This document shows positions 53,425 through 61,769 of a stretch of DNA of 64,000 bases, piece by piece (the first letter of the stretch is position 1; each line of letters opens with the position of its first letter). A program made the position numbers and the translations under genes. A model generated the notes under the pieces. It ran no database searches. It was not told the DNA's origin and saw only the letters and a list, made by a program, of their open reading frames with translations. Origin of the DNA: Lacticaseibacillus paracasei subsp. paracasei (GTDB taxonomy: Bacteria > Bacillota > Bacilli > Lactobacillales > Lactobacillaceae); the NCBI RefSeq assembly GCF_000829035.1, contig NZ_AP012541.1, forward strand, positions 1,178,001 to 1,242,000. Direction: 5' to 3'.

Positions 53425-55602
53425 TTGATTGAAGAACAAACTGTTCAATTAGTCCAACAAAGTTTAACCGACATCACCGATCGACAGATTAATACCGTTT
53501 TGAATTTGATGCAAGAAGGCAACACGGTACCATTTATCGCGCGTTATCGTAAAGAAATGACAGGCAGCCTTGATGAAGTACAGATTCAGGCAATTGAGGA
53601 AGCTTATAAACGTGCGACTGCTTTGCAAGATCGTAAAGCGGCCGTCATTAAAAGCATCGCTGAGCAAGGAGCACTGACTGCCAAGCTGGAACAGCAGATT
53701 CAAGCCAGTACCAAACTGCAAGATGTGGAAGATATCTATCTACCATACAAGCAGAAGCGCCAGACCAAGGCGATGGTGGCTAAGTCGCGCGGCCTTGAAC
53801 CATTCGCCAAATGGTTGCTTGCTTTTCCAAACGGATCTCTTGAGCAGGAAGCCCAGAAGTACGTTGATCCAGCCAAAGAAATTGCCACCGTCCAGGATGT
53901 TTTAGATGGTGCCCACGAAATTTTGGCGGAGACTTTTAGCGAAATGGCTCCGATTCGTAACTGGGTGCGCAATTTTACCATGCGCACAGGAACCATTAGC
54001 GCGACAGTCAAAACGAAGGGCAAAGAACTAGACGAAAAAGGCGTTTATCAGCAATACTACGACTTCGAGGAACCCGTCAAGAAGATGTCCTCAACGCGTA
54101 CGTTGGCGATCAATCGTGGGGAAAAAGAGAAAATTCTGACGGTTAAAGTCAAAGTCGACACTGATGCTGTCCTGCATTACTTCCATTTTAAAATTATCGA
54201 CAATCGGCCCAGTACGGAAGCAACGGCGTTTATTGAGGACGCTTACGAAGATGCATACAAGCGATTTGTTGGGCCAGCGATTGAGCGGGAAGTACGGAAT
54301 GCATTAACAACTGATGCCGAAGAGAAATCCATCAAGGTTTTCGGCCAAAATCTGTACAACTTGCTGATGCAAGCACCAATCAAAGGCAAGGTTGTGTTAG
54401 GTTTTGACCCGGCATACCGCACTGGCTGTAAATTGGCCATCGTTGATGAAAATGGTAAGTTCTTGGCCAAGGCTGTGATTTATCCGCATAAACCAGCACC
54501 AGAAAAAAAGCGTCAGGAAGCCGCACCAGAACTCATTGCGCTGCTTGAAAAGTATCAAGTGACGATGATTGCGATCGGTAATGGCACGGCTAGTCGGGAA
54601 TCCGAGCAATTTGTCGCCGAAACGTTGAAGCAGATCAAGCGTGATGTTTTTTACGTGATCGTGAATGAAGCAGGGGCGTCAGTTTACTCTGCGAGCCAAG
54701 AAGCGCGTGATGAATTTCCCGACTTGCATGTGGAACAACGCAGCGCCATCAGCATTGCGCGCCGCCTACAAGATCCGCTCGCCGAACTCGTCAAAATTGA
54801 TCCAGAGTCGGTCGGTGTTGGTCAGTATCAACACGACTTGCCAAGCAAAGATCTGTCCAATGAAGTCGATGTCGTGGTCGAACGCGCTGTGAACCAGGTC
54901 GGCGTGAACTTGAACACAGCCAGTTACCAACTGCTGACGCACATTTCCGGCCTATCTAAAACCATCGCAACTAATATCGTGCACTACCGCGATGAAAACG
55001 GCCGCTACAACAGCCGTGCAGAGTTGAAAAAGGTGCCACGTTTAGGACCGAAAGCATTTGAGCAATCAGTAGGATTCCTACGCATTATCGGCGGCAAAAA
55101 TCCGTTAGACAACACCGACATCCATCCTGAAAGTTATCCAGTCGCTAAAAAAGTTCTGGCGGCAGCAGGTGTGACCGCCGCTGATTTAGGCGATGCAGCA
55201 GCAGTCGCTAAAATTCGCGAGGTACCCATTGCGCCATTGGTAAGTGAAGGGGTTGGTGCTGAAACTGCGAAAGATATCATCACCAGCCTGCAAAATCCGG
55301 GCCGAGACCTGCGTGACAACATGGCCGCGCCTATTCTGCGACAAGACGTCTTGACAATGGAAGACTTAAAAGTGGGGATGAAGCTAGAAGGCACCGTCCG
55401 CAATGTCGTTGACTTCGGCGCATTCGTTGACATCGGTGTGAAACACGATGGCCTCGTCCATATCTCCAAGATGGCGCGCAAATTTGTGCGTGATCCAAAG
55501 ACCGTGGTTGCCATTGGTGACATTGTCGAGGTTTGGATTGAGTCGGTTGATTTGGCGCGGGAACGGATTCAGTTGACGATGGTGGATCCGGCGATGGGTT
55601 AA
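53425..55602 (+). CDS. tex: Tex family S1 RNA-binding transcription accessory protein
   Basis: 725 residues from TTG 53425, nine bases after GTGAGG. The Tex N-terminal domain (NTVPFIARYRKEMTGSLDEVQIQ) is at about 30-55, the YqgF/RNase H-like domain near 320-450 (VLGFDPAYRTGCKLAIVDENG), HhH motifs near 490-560 (NTASYQLLTHISGLSKTIATNIVHYR), and the S1 domain at the C-terminus (KVGMKLEGTVRNVVDFGAFVDIGVKHDGLVHIS). It is linked to transcription and RNA binding. Length and order are normal. Confidence 0.96.
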   Translation: MIEEQTVQLVQQSLTDITDRQINTVLNLMQEGNTVPFIARYRKEMTGSLDEVQIQAIEEAYKRATALQDRKAAVIKSIAEQGALTAKLEQQIQASTKLQDVEDIYLPYKQKRQTKAMVAKSRGLEPFAKWLLAFPNGSLEQEAQKYVDPAKEIATVQDVLDGAHEILAETFSEMAPIRNWVRNFTMRTGTISATVKTKGKELDEKGVYQQYYDFEEPVKKMSSTRTLAINRGEKEKILTVKVKVDTDAVLHYFHFKIIDNRPSTEATAFIEDAYEDAYKRFVGPAIEREVRNALTTDAEEKSIKVFGQNLYNLLMQAPIKGKVVLGFDPAYRTGCKLAIVDENGKFLAKAVIYPHKPAPEKKRQEAAPELIALLEKYQVTMIAIGNGTASRESEQFVAETLKQIKRDVFYVIVNEAGASVYSASQEARDEFPDLHVEQRSAISIARRLQDPLAELVKIDPESVGVGQYQHDLPSKDLSNEVDVVVERAVNQVGVNLNTASYQLLTHISGLSKTIATNIVHYRDENGRYNSRAELKKVPRLGPKAFEQSVGFLRIIGGKNPLDNTDIHPESYPVAKKVLAAAGVTAADLGDAAAVAKIREVPIAPLVSEGVGAETAKDIITSLQNPGRDLRDNMAAPILRQDVLTMEDLKVGMKLEGTVRNVVDFGAFVDIGVKHDGLVHISKMARKFVRDPKTVVAIGDIVEVWIESVDLARERIQLTMVDPAMG

Positions 55603-55649
55603 CCAGAAGCCAATTTGATCCTAAATAGTAATGGCTAATGATACTCGAA

Positions 55650-55714
55650 TAAACGGACCGCTATTTCTATTGCTGGTAAAAAAGCAATCTTAGAAATAGC
55701 GGTCCGTTTAATTT
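55650..55714 (+). terminator. Terminator after tex
   Basis: AAACGGACCGCTATTTCT pairs with its inverse AGAAATAGCGGTCCGTTT across about 23 bases, followed by AATTTTG. Confidence 0.8.
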
Positions 55715-55776
55715 TGCCCAAAGTCTGAGCGATGGTAGTTATAGGTCAAAAGGTTGGGAAAAGTTTTATGCTATCG

Positions 55777-56214
55777 CTACTTTTGGAAGAATATTTTTCG
55801 CCAGTCATACAAGTCCGCTGCGAATGGTGCGCGCCCATCTGTATGGCGTAATGGCGAATGAGGTGGTACATCATAAAATGTTTTCCGGACAGGTACTTCG
55901 CGCTGTACCCATTCGTAAACTGGTTTAGCATTGACTGGTTTCTTCGGCCACAGTAGTAAATCGTCAAGTAGATGAACACGTTCGTACACCCACACCAACG
56001 TCCAAGGCTGAGCGGCATCTTGAAGATCACTTCTGAAAGCATAATCAGAAATATCCCAAGATTCGTAAACTCGCCGATAACGATTGCTCTTGCCACTCAG
56101 CAAATCGTCAAGTTCTCCACGCTTCATTTTTGCGCGAAGATTGCGATTTGCTACCTGTTTCATGCCTTGGTTCCAGTCTTTAACAACGGGATTCTTTTTA
56201 AAGCTTCGACTCAT
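55777..56214 (-). CDS. Uncharacterised 145-residue protein
   Basis: Start ATG 56214 behind AAAGGAG. The N-terminal half is basic (MSRSFKKNPVVKDWNQGMKQVANRNLRAKMKR) and continues with NRYRRVYESWDISDYAF, like small basic hypothetical proteins seen in other Firmicutes and phage-related loci. The rest is Trp- and Pro-rich (WVYERVHLLDDLLLWPKKPV). It is probably a nucleic-acid-associated protein but I cannot name a family. Monocistronic. Confidence 0.7.
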   Translation of the reverse strand: MSRSFKKNPVVKDWNQGMKQVANRNLRAKMKRGELDDLLSGKSNRYRRVYESWDISDYAFRSDLQDAAQPWTLVWVYERVHLLDDLLLWPKKPVNAKPVYEWVQREVPVRKTFYDVPPHSPLRHTDGRAPFAADLYDWRKIFFQK

Positions 56215-56429
56215 TATGAGCACTCCTTTCAGGGTACTCAAAGGTCGTGGATGCGTTTCATGTCATCATCTCCTTAATGCGTTTTCTTGATGATAGTGTA
56301 ACTGATTACTTGTTTGAAGTCACTTCAGAAGCGTTCATATGCCTAGAAAATGAGATTCTGACGCGATTTAAAATTTTGGATGTTGACTGGTTTTAACACT
56401 GAGGGTTTTAAGCCCTCTTTATCCGGTCT

Positions 56430-58292
56430 TTATGAAAAGTCACGCATGGCCAAATCTCTAACTGAATAATTTGAGCTACTCATTAATTGAGCTTTGATTG
56501 AACTCAAAGCCTTCTGAGCAACAGTGGAAGATTCATGAATTTGAACAACAAGATTTCTTTTTACCACGTTATTTGTGTCAGAGACCAGTCTTTGGAGTTG
56601 GCCAAGAGCAATTTCGGAGTATTGTGAATCACTGGATAGGCACACTAATGACTGAAAAATGTTCATCAGTAACTCATTTTCGCTCTCCCTTGAGTTATGG
56701 GTAATCAGAAATTGCAAAATTGGGGGTAATGTGCTGCTGAGTTTTGATCTGTAAAGGGCCAAAGGAATAAAATCGACCAACAGCTCAGAAACAAAGCGAA
56801 GGTATCGCGGGCTGGTGTCAAGGGTAAGTGTCAAGTGTAATTTTCCTGTGTCGAGGCCTGAAACTGCTATATCGGTAAATGAGCGGATGGCATCAATTAA
56901 AGAAGTGGGCGTGCTGATCTCAAAGAAACCTGAAGGCTCGGCGGTAATTTTACTGGTTTGAATTTTTTTAATTATCATCTCAAAGTCTTCATGACTACCA
57001 TTCGACTGTGAGAGCAAAGTCATAAGCAGCTCAGTCGCAGACTGTTTTGTACTAATAATCTGGTGAGGATTGTTAAGTGTGTCGACAATTTGTTCGAAGA
57101 CCTGTCCAGTAATTTGGGAGTTCAATCCCGCGTGTTTTTTTATTGATATATTTAATGTGGCAAAGGGGTCATTTGCGAACCCGACAATTACTTTACCATG
57201 TTGCTTTTCGTTTTGTGATTTCATTTCGGAAAGTTGTTCTTTCAAAAAATCATTACAGCCGATCTCCTTCTGGTTGTTCCAAATGAAAGGAAATATGTCT
57301 CTGTTGAAAAATGTCCCATAGTTTTTTATGAGGCATCTTTTTAGCTCCGTTGATTCGGTTGGCCAAGCAGACAAAACAGATAGGATTGCGAGTCGGATTT
57401 TGCCCATGAAGCGTGTTTGATCCGAGTTTTTCACAATAGCGAAGAGAACGGCGATGACACGATGGCGTTGATCAATTTGAACAGCTGTATAATCTATCGC
57501 GCCAACTATGATGTCCGCTAACTCCTCATAGTAGCGCTTTGATGAAGGAGTTAGAACCTCCAAAATAGCAATAATATCATTTTGTGGAATTCTAAAGCTG
57601 TTTCGGAAGAGACCCAGAATATCAATGGTAGGTTGCACAATGAGGACTGGTGTGGTTGCCCATGCTTTTATTTTTGCGTAAAGAACTGTCCATGTATCAT
57701 CAAAGCTTTTGTCTGACAGATAGTCACCGACGAGGCGAAGCGTACTTGCTTCTACACCTAATTTTTCGGTGTCTACAGGGTATGACTGGGATGATTGGAG
57801 AAGGGAAAGCGCGTCCTCTTCAGAAAACTGTCCCACTAAGTAGTTGTAGTGCTTGATCCATAGGGCCATTCTCTCATGGGAATCTCCCATAAGCAGCTGA
57901 TTTTGTAACACGTCTCGTAGATACTCTACATTTTGGTATTTCTTCAATAACATTTCAGAAATAATATTAAGATTCTTTGGCAGTTGCCGGATCTGTGCAA
58001 TTGATCCGTTGCATGCAGCTAATACAAATGCGTCAGTGAGTGAATCGGGATATAATGCAATCCCCGGACCATATGAACTTTCCTGCGTAGAAGAAGCAGT
58101 CAAAGTCTTGTTCTCTTCTTTCCTTACCCAAGAATAGACACGCTCAAGTGAGTGGTCAATTCCAGGGTAATAGAAAGGTTGAGGGAATTCGTCAAGTTGT
58201 TTTTGATATGGATTTTCACTGTGCCATTGATTTTTTGCTTCGCCTTCGATATTTAGTAAGTTGCGGAGGTCGATAAGGGTGTCTTGAAACAT
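56430..58292 (-). CDS. Large helical (solenoid-like) protein of unknown function, 620 residues
   Basis: No signal peptide, no transmembrane segment and no nucleotide-binding motif is visible. The N-terminal 90 residues include LERVYSWVRKEENKTLTASS; from about 95 on, amphipathic helices of about 20-35 residues repeat, as in HEAT-like or armadillo-like scaffolds. It starts 24 bases after the DUF4062-like gene and has no ribosome site of its own, so it is translationally coupled to it. It may be the effector or regulator of a two-component defence unit; that is inference. Base composition looks more AT-rich than in neighbours. Confidence 0.7.
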   Translation of the reverse strand: MFQDTLIDLRNLLNIEGEAKNQWHSENPYQKQLDEFPQPFYYPGIDHSLERVYSWVRKEENKTLTASSTQESSYGPGIALYPDSLTDAFVLAACNGSIAQIRQLPKNLNIISEMLLKKYQNVEYLRDVLQNQLLMGDSHERMALWIKHYNYLVGQFSEEDALSLLQSSQSYPVDTEKLGVEASTLRLVGDYLSDKSFDDTWTVLYAKIKAWATTPVLIVQPTIDILGLFRNSFRIPQNDIIAILEVLTPSSKRYYEELADIIVGAIDYTAVQIDQRHRVIAVLFAIVKNSDQTRFMGKIRLAILSVLSAWPTESTELKRCLIKNYGTFFNRDIFPFIWNNQKEIGCNDFLKEQLSEMKSQNEKQHGKVIVGFANDPFATLNISIKKHAGLNSQITGQVFEQIVDTLNNPHQIISTKQSATELLMTLLSQSNGSHEDFEMIIKKIQTSKITAEPSGFFEISTPTSLIDAIRSFTDIAVSGLDTGKLHLTLTLDTSPRYLRFVSELLVDFIPLALYRSKLSSTLPPILQFLITHNSRESENELLMNIFQSLVCLSSDSQYSEIALGQLQRLVSDTNNVVKRNLVVQIHESSTVAQKALSSIKAQLMSSSNYSVRDLAMRDFS

Positions 58293-58315
58293 CCATGTGG
58301 GAACTTCATTGATCT

Positions 58316-59209
58316 CTACAGTCTTTGCAATTCCTTGAGCGTCTTTAAAGCTTCCTCTGGTTTGGATGAGAAGAATAAGTAAACTGCTTTTAATCTGGCA
58401 GTAAGCACCTTCTTCAAGGCCTCAGTCAAAATTACTTTAGAGTTTGCAGACTGGATTCCAGAAAGCATTAATTTGTCCCAATCAAAAGGTAATCGCTTGT
58501 TAAAGAAAATTCGTAAGATTAGATTGCTAACACTTTCATCAATAGCGGAGGCTGGAGCATCTCGTTTCTTTTCACGACTATCGTGAAAAACTAGAGTTCG
58601 AATCATTTCTTTAGAAAGGCCTATCTGGTTGAACATTGCTTTTTCAAAAAGAGATGAAGAGTCCAGAGCAAGCGGTTCGTCAAAAGTAGTTGTAGTGGAT
58701 TGATCATTGTCAAGGACGGGAGAGTTCTTGTCGAAAAAGGCCTTATAAATGGTAACCATTTGATTGAAGAGGATGTTCTCAATCTCGTCTAGGTAATCAT
58801 CGCTTTTTGGGAGCTCCTGCACCCAACTGCTCTCGCCCTGAGCCAGTGGCTGTTGTTTCATTTCTGATCCTTTGTCATTCTTGGCTGGTAGAATACAAAA
58901 GAGTCTTGGAATTTGGCGATTTCTAGCTGCCGTAATCTCTATCTGCACACCAGTGGGTATCGGGTACTCAGAATCTAAGAGTACAATCACAAGGTTGGAG
59001 TCCGCAAGTTGAGTTAGATATTCAGTCTTTAAGTCCAAAATTGAGGAACTATCATGTTCTAGAATAAACGGCTCGATGAACGAGTATTTAGCTAATCGTT
59101 CGTTTAGAGAAGTTCTCAATTCAAGAATTCTTCGCCTCTCTGGGTTGCCGGGATTTTTCATTGCAGAGCTAATAAATATACGAAGAGGACGCAATTTTTC
59201 TCTTTTCAT
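58316..59209 (-). CDS. DUF4062-like protein, 297 residues
   Basis: The N-terminal 110 residues match DUF4062 by pattern: LRIFISSAMKNPGNPERRRILELRTSLNERL, an FILEHDSSS stretch, then LADSNLVIVLLDSEYPIPTGVQIEITAARNR and IPRLFCIL. This is a Rossmann-like, TIR/nucleoside-deoxyribosyltransferase-like fold that often heads STAND or NLR-like immune proteins. Here it is not fused to a P-loop domain; the C-terminal half (about 150-297) is helical and unrecognised. AAAGGAT lies 6 bases before the ATG. Coupled to the downstream 620-residue protein. Confidence 0.7.
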   Translation of the reverse strand: MKREKLRPLRIFISSAMKNPGNPERRRILELRTSLNERLAKYSFIEPFILEHDSSSILDLKTEYLTQLADSNLVIVLLDSEYPIPTGVQIEITAARNRQIPRLFCILPAKNDKGSEMKQQPLAQGESSWVQELPKSDDYLDEIENILFNQMVTIYKAFFDKNSPVLDNDQSTTTTFDEPLALDSSSLFEKAMFNQIGLSKEMIRTLVFHDSREKKRDAPASAIDESVSNLILRIFFNKRLPFDWDKLMLSGIQSANSKVILTEALKKVLTARLKAVYLFFSSKPEEALKTLKELQRL

Positions 59210-59323
59210 TTTTCTATCCTTTAGCTAGTTCTGTTATCCAGGTGTCTTCGAGTTATGGATTATCGACATTTGAACTTCTCTCTGCATCTCATCCAAATAG
59301 AGGTTGATGTATCGTCGGTGGAG

Positions 59324-59754
59324 CTATTGAGCAATGGCCAATGTATCATTTGTCTGCCAAGCATACATTTGAATAATATCATCCAGATAAGCGCGTTCTT
59401 TCTGATCATCACCGTCATCATGAACGAGTTCCGCCTTTGCAAAGATGTTCTGTACAAGTGTAATCCGGTCAACCAGACCATTGAGTGAATATTCTTGATG
59501 CTCGAGTCTATTAGAATGCCATTTTTGCATCTCGGGTTGTCAATCCTTAACTCATTGGGAGTCACGTTAAGTGCGTTGCAAAATTGCATAATCGTTTCTA
59601 CGGATAGTGTAAACACTCCGCGTTCTATCTTAGAGATGGTCTGTTCGATCGTACCGATCTCAGCAGCAAGGTCTTTTTGAGTTATTCTCTGAGCTTTTCT
59701 CAACTGTTTGATATGCAAGCCAATTTTGCTCTCAACTATTTTTTCTTTGTTCAT
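59324..59754 (-). pseudogene. XRE-family regulator, frameshifted at a homopolymer
   Basis: From ATG 59754 (AGGG upstream) the first 75 codons encode a clear helix-turn-helix (IKQLRKAQRITQKDLAAEIGTIEQTISKIERG). At the T5 run 59522-59526 (A5 on this strand) the frame breaks: the in-frame reading becomes a Met/Trp-rich stretch to 59260, whereas the -1 frame reads KWHSNRLEHQEYSLNGLVDR then KERAYLDDIIQMYAWQTNDTLA to a stop at 59324. One extra A would restore a 143-residue protein. It precedes the DUF4062-like gene on the same strand and may control it. Confidence 0.7.
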
Positions 59755-60014
59755 ATTGGCCCTCATTTCAATTGGTCTTAAACTTGTAACAACCTCAGCA
59801 ACTCTTTGCGTAAAGCCACTAGTCTGGTTGAAACCCATTGAAACATTTTTAGTGTTTGTCGTCCAGCATAATAGGCCTGATTCTGTTTCTGGCTAGCTAT
59901 AGTGAGAACAAGCATTTTAGTATTCATCAAAGAACACTAAAATACCGATTCGTCTGGGGATATCTCATTCGCCGCCAACGCCCCCGATACTTAATAGGGG
60001 ATAATAATGAAAGA

Positions 60015-60257
60015 GTGAGAGTAAAGCACAAGGCTAAAAATTCGGCAACCGCAGCTCTCAGGGTGCGGCGGGACCGGTTAGCTTTTGACGACTGGGGTGA
60101 ACAAGGAGTGAAGACGTTGAAAGAAGTTCTAACAGCAAGGCCTGCGAACACAGATTTCGGGTTTGATTATCTCACAAGACTATTACATCTTGCTGATGAT
60201 CGAAAAAAACACGCCCAAGATGGACGTGTTCGACAATTGTTTGACCTATTGAACTGA
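60015..60257 (+). CDS. Small hypothetical protein
   Basis: 80 codons, from a GTG with only a distant AGGGG upstream. The product (VKHKAKNSATAALRVRRDRLAFDDWGEQGVKTLKEVL...) is basic at the start and helical after that. I recognise no family. Convergent with rpsD. The longer open frame from 59856 has no ribosome site and is less credible. Confidence 0.4.
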   Translation: MRVKHKAKNSATAALRVRRDRLAFDDWGEQGVKTLKEVLTARPANTDFGFDYLTRLLHLADDRKKHAQDGRVRQLFDLLN

Positions 60258-60323
60258 GTGCACGAAACTGCACGAGATAGATCGCTGCAAACGCCGGTGT
60301 AACAGCATTTGTGCCCAAAAGTA

Positions 60324-60935
60324 TTAAAGTTTCTGGTTATAGTATTCAACAACCAGTGATTCGTCAACTTCTGGTTCGAGTTCGCCACGTTCTGGTAAAC
60401 GAACGAGGGAACCGGTCTTCTTAGTGTCGTCAAAGGTAACGTAGGCCGGACGGGAAACGGTGTTCTCGATGGCTTCATTGACGATAGCAAGGTTTTGTGA
60501 ACGTTCGCGAAGAGCGATCACTTGGCCAGGCTCTACTTCATAAGAAGGGATATCGACGCGCTTGCCATCAACGGTGATGTGACCGTGGTTAACAAGTTGG
60601 CGTGCTTGCGGACGGCTGGAAGCCAGACCCAATCGGAAAACCAGATTGTCCAAACGGGTTTCGAGCAGGATCATGAAGTTATCACCATGGGTACCTTCTT
60701 TGATCTTGCCGGCGCGCAGGAACAAGTTCTGGAATTGGCGTTCGTTTAAGCCGTACATCCAACGTAACTTTTGCTTTTCACGCAATTGTTGGCCGTATTC
60801 AGAGATCTTACGACGGTTGTTGGCACCATGATCACCAGGTGCATAAGGACGACGAGCTAATTCTTTACCAGTGCCGGAAAGGGAGAGGCCAAGACGACGG
60901 CTCTGCTTCCAGCGAGGACCAGTATAACGAGACAT
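60324..60935 (-). CDS. rpsD: 30S ribosomal protein S4
   Basis: 203 residues. The N-terminus [20 protein letters not shown], the [19 protein letters not shown] region and the S4 RNA-binding domain ([41 protein letters not shown]) identify S4. ATG 60935 follows GGAGGAATATCT. The gene stands alone, as in many Firmicutes, behind a structured leader. S4 starts 30S assembly and represses its own translation. Confidence 0.97.
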   Translation of the reverse strand: MSRYTGPRWKQSRRLGLSLSGTGKELARRPYAPGDHGANNRRKISEYGQQLREKQKLRWMYGLNERQFQNLFLRAGKIKEGTHGDNFMILLETRLDNLVFRLGLASSRPQARQLVNHGHITVDGKRVDIPSYEVEPGQVIALRERSQNLAIVNEAIENTVSRPAYVTFDDTKKTGSLVRLPERGELEPEVDESLVVEYYNQKL

Positions 60936-61100
60936 ATAGATATTCCTCCAAGATTTTATTTGGAGTAAAATAACGAATTGCGGCTTTAGCACACGGGCAG
61001 TCCTGCAAAGGTTCACCTTTGCAGCCGCGGTTACTACTGTCACCGGCTTAACGCCGAGGCAGGACTGGAGCCGACCATGCCGGCCACTGCTGCATTATTT
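60936..61100 (-). promoter_or_regulatory. Structured rpsD leader, candidate S4-binding autoregulatory RNA
   Basis: On the minus strand CAGTCCTGC pairs with GCAGGACTG over about 60 bases, enclosing a perfect hairpin TGCAAAGG-TGAA-CCTTTGCA and a GC-rich stem GGCCGGC/GCCGG. No open frame occupies this stretch. Firmicutes rpsD leaders bind S4 to block translation. Covariance testing would be needed to name the class. Confidence 0.55.
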
Positions 61101-61110
61101 TACACGCGTG

Positions 61111-61593
61111 CTAGTATACCGTGTTTAGCGCAGCAGTGTCAAGGTGCGCCGCCAACGTCTCACCAAACTTAGTGAGGATGGCTTCGTCATTTTCACTAAA
61201 CCGATCCAGTGTTGGCGAGTCGATGTCCATGATGGCGACCACCCGATTGTCAACTGTGATGGGAACAACGATCTCAGCGTTGCTGGCAGAGTCGCAAGCG
61301 ATGTGGCCAGCAAATTCGTGAACGTTTGGCACACGCAGCACAGCGTTTTGGGCGTAGCTGGTGCCAACGACACCGTTGCCTGGCTGAATGTGCATGCAGG
61401 CGACTTTACCTTGGAATGGCCCGAGGTCAAGCTGGCCAGTTTTATCATTATAAAGGTAGAAACCTGCCCAGTTGAGGTCAGTCATCAAGTCGTTTAACAA
61501 AGCGCTGGCATTGGCAAGTACTGTAATTGGGTTAGTTTCGCCGGTTAGCAAGCCGTCTAATTGGTCAACAATGATGGGATCAAGGGTCGTCAT
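61111..61593 (-). CDS. msrC: Free methionine-(R)-sulfoxide reductase (GAF domain)
   Basis: 160 residues, a single GAF domain. Catalytic Cys residues are in KVACMHIQPGNGVVGTSYAQ and AGHIACDSASNAEIVVPI, as in fRMsr. It reduces free Met-R-O. It complements the MsrA gene at 12.5 kb. The ATG at 61593 has an AAAGGACTG upstream. Normal length for the family. Confidence 0.93.
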   Translation of the reverse strand: MTTLDPIIVDQLDGLLTGETNPITVLANASALLNDLMTDLNWAGFYLYNDKTGQLDLGPFQGKVACMHIQPGNGVVGTSYAQNAVLRVPNVHEFAGHIACDSASNAEIVVPITVDNRVVAIMDIDSPTLDRFSENDEAILTKFGETLAAHLDTAALNTVY

Positions 61594-61769
61594 TTAATCA
61601 GTCCTTTTAGAGAATTTATGAAAAGCGATGTGTAGGCCTTTTAACTGAAGCCTTTTTTTGCGATACTTGTACTTAGGATATTCTCACATTTTGATGCTTA
61701 ACGGCATTTTAGCCGCGAAGCTGTCAAAATGCAATTGAAATGATAATAGGTAAAGCAGAGGGTGTAGGG

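Noticed and set aside
55777..56214. SprT-like gene, as expected after tex in Bacillus
   Set aside because: The protein lacks the HExxH zinc motif and lies on the opposite strand.
59856..60014. Upstream extension of the small gene at 60015
   Set aside because: No ribosome site supports the ATG-like start, and the residues read as untranslated AT-rich DNA.
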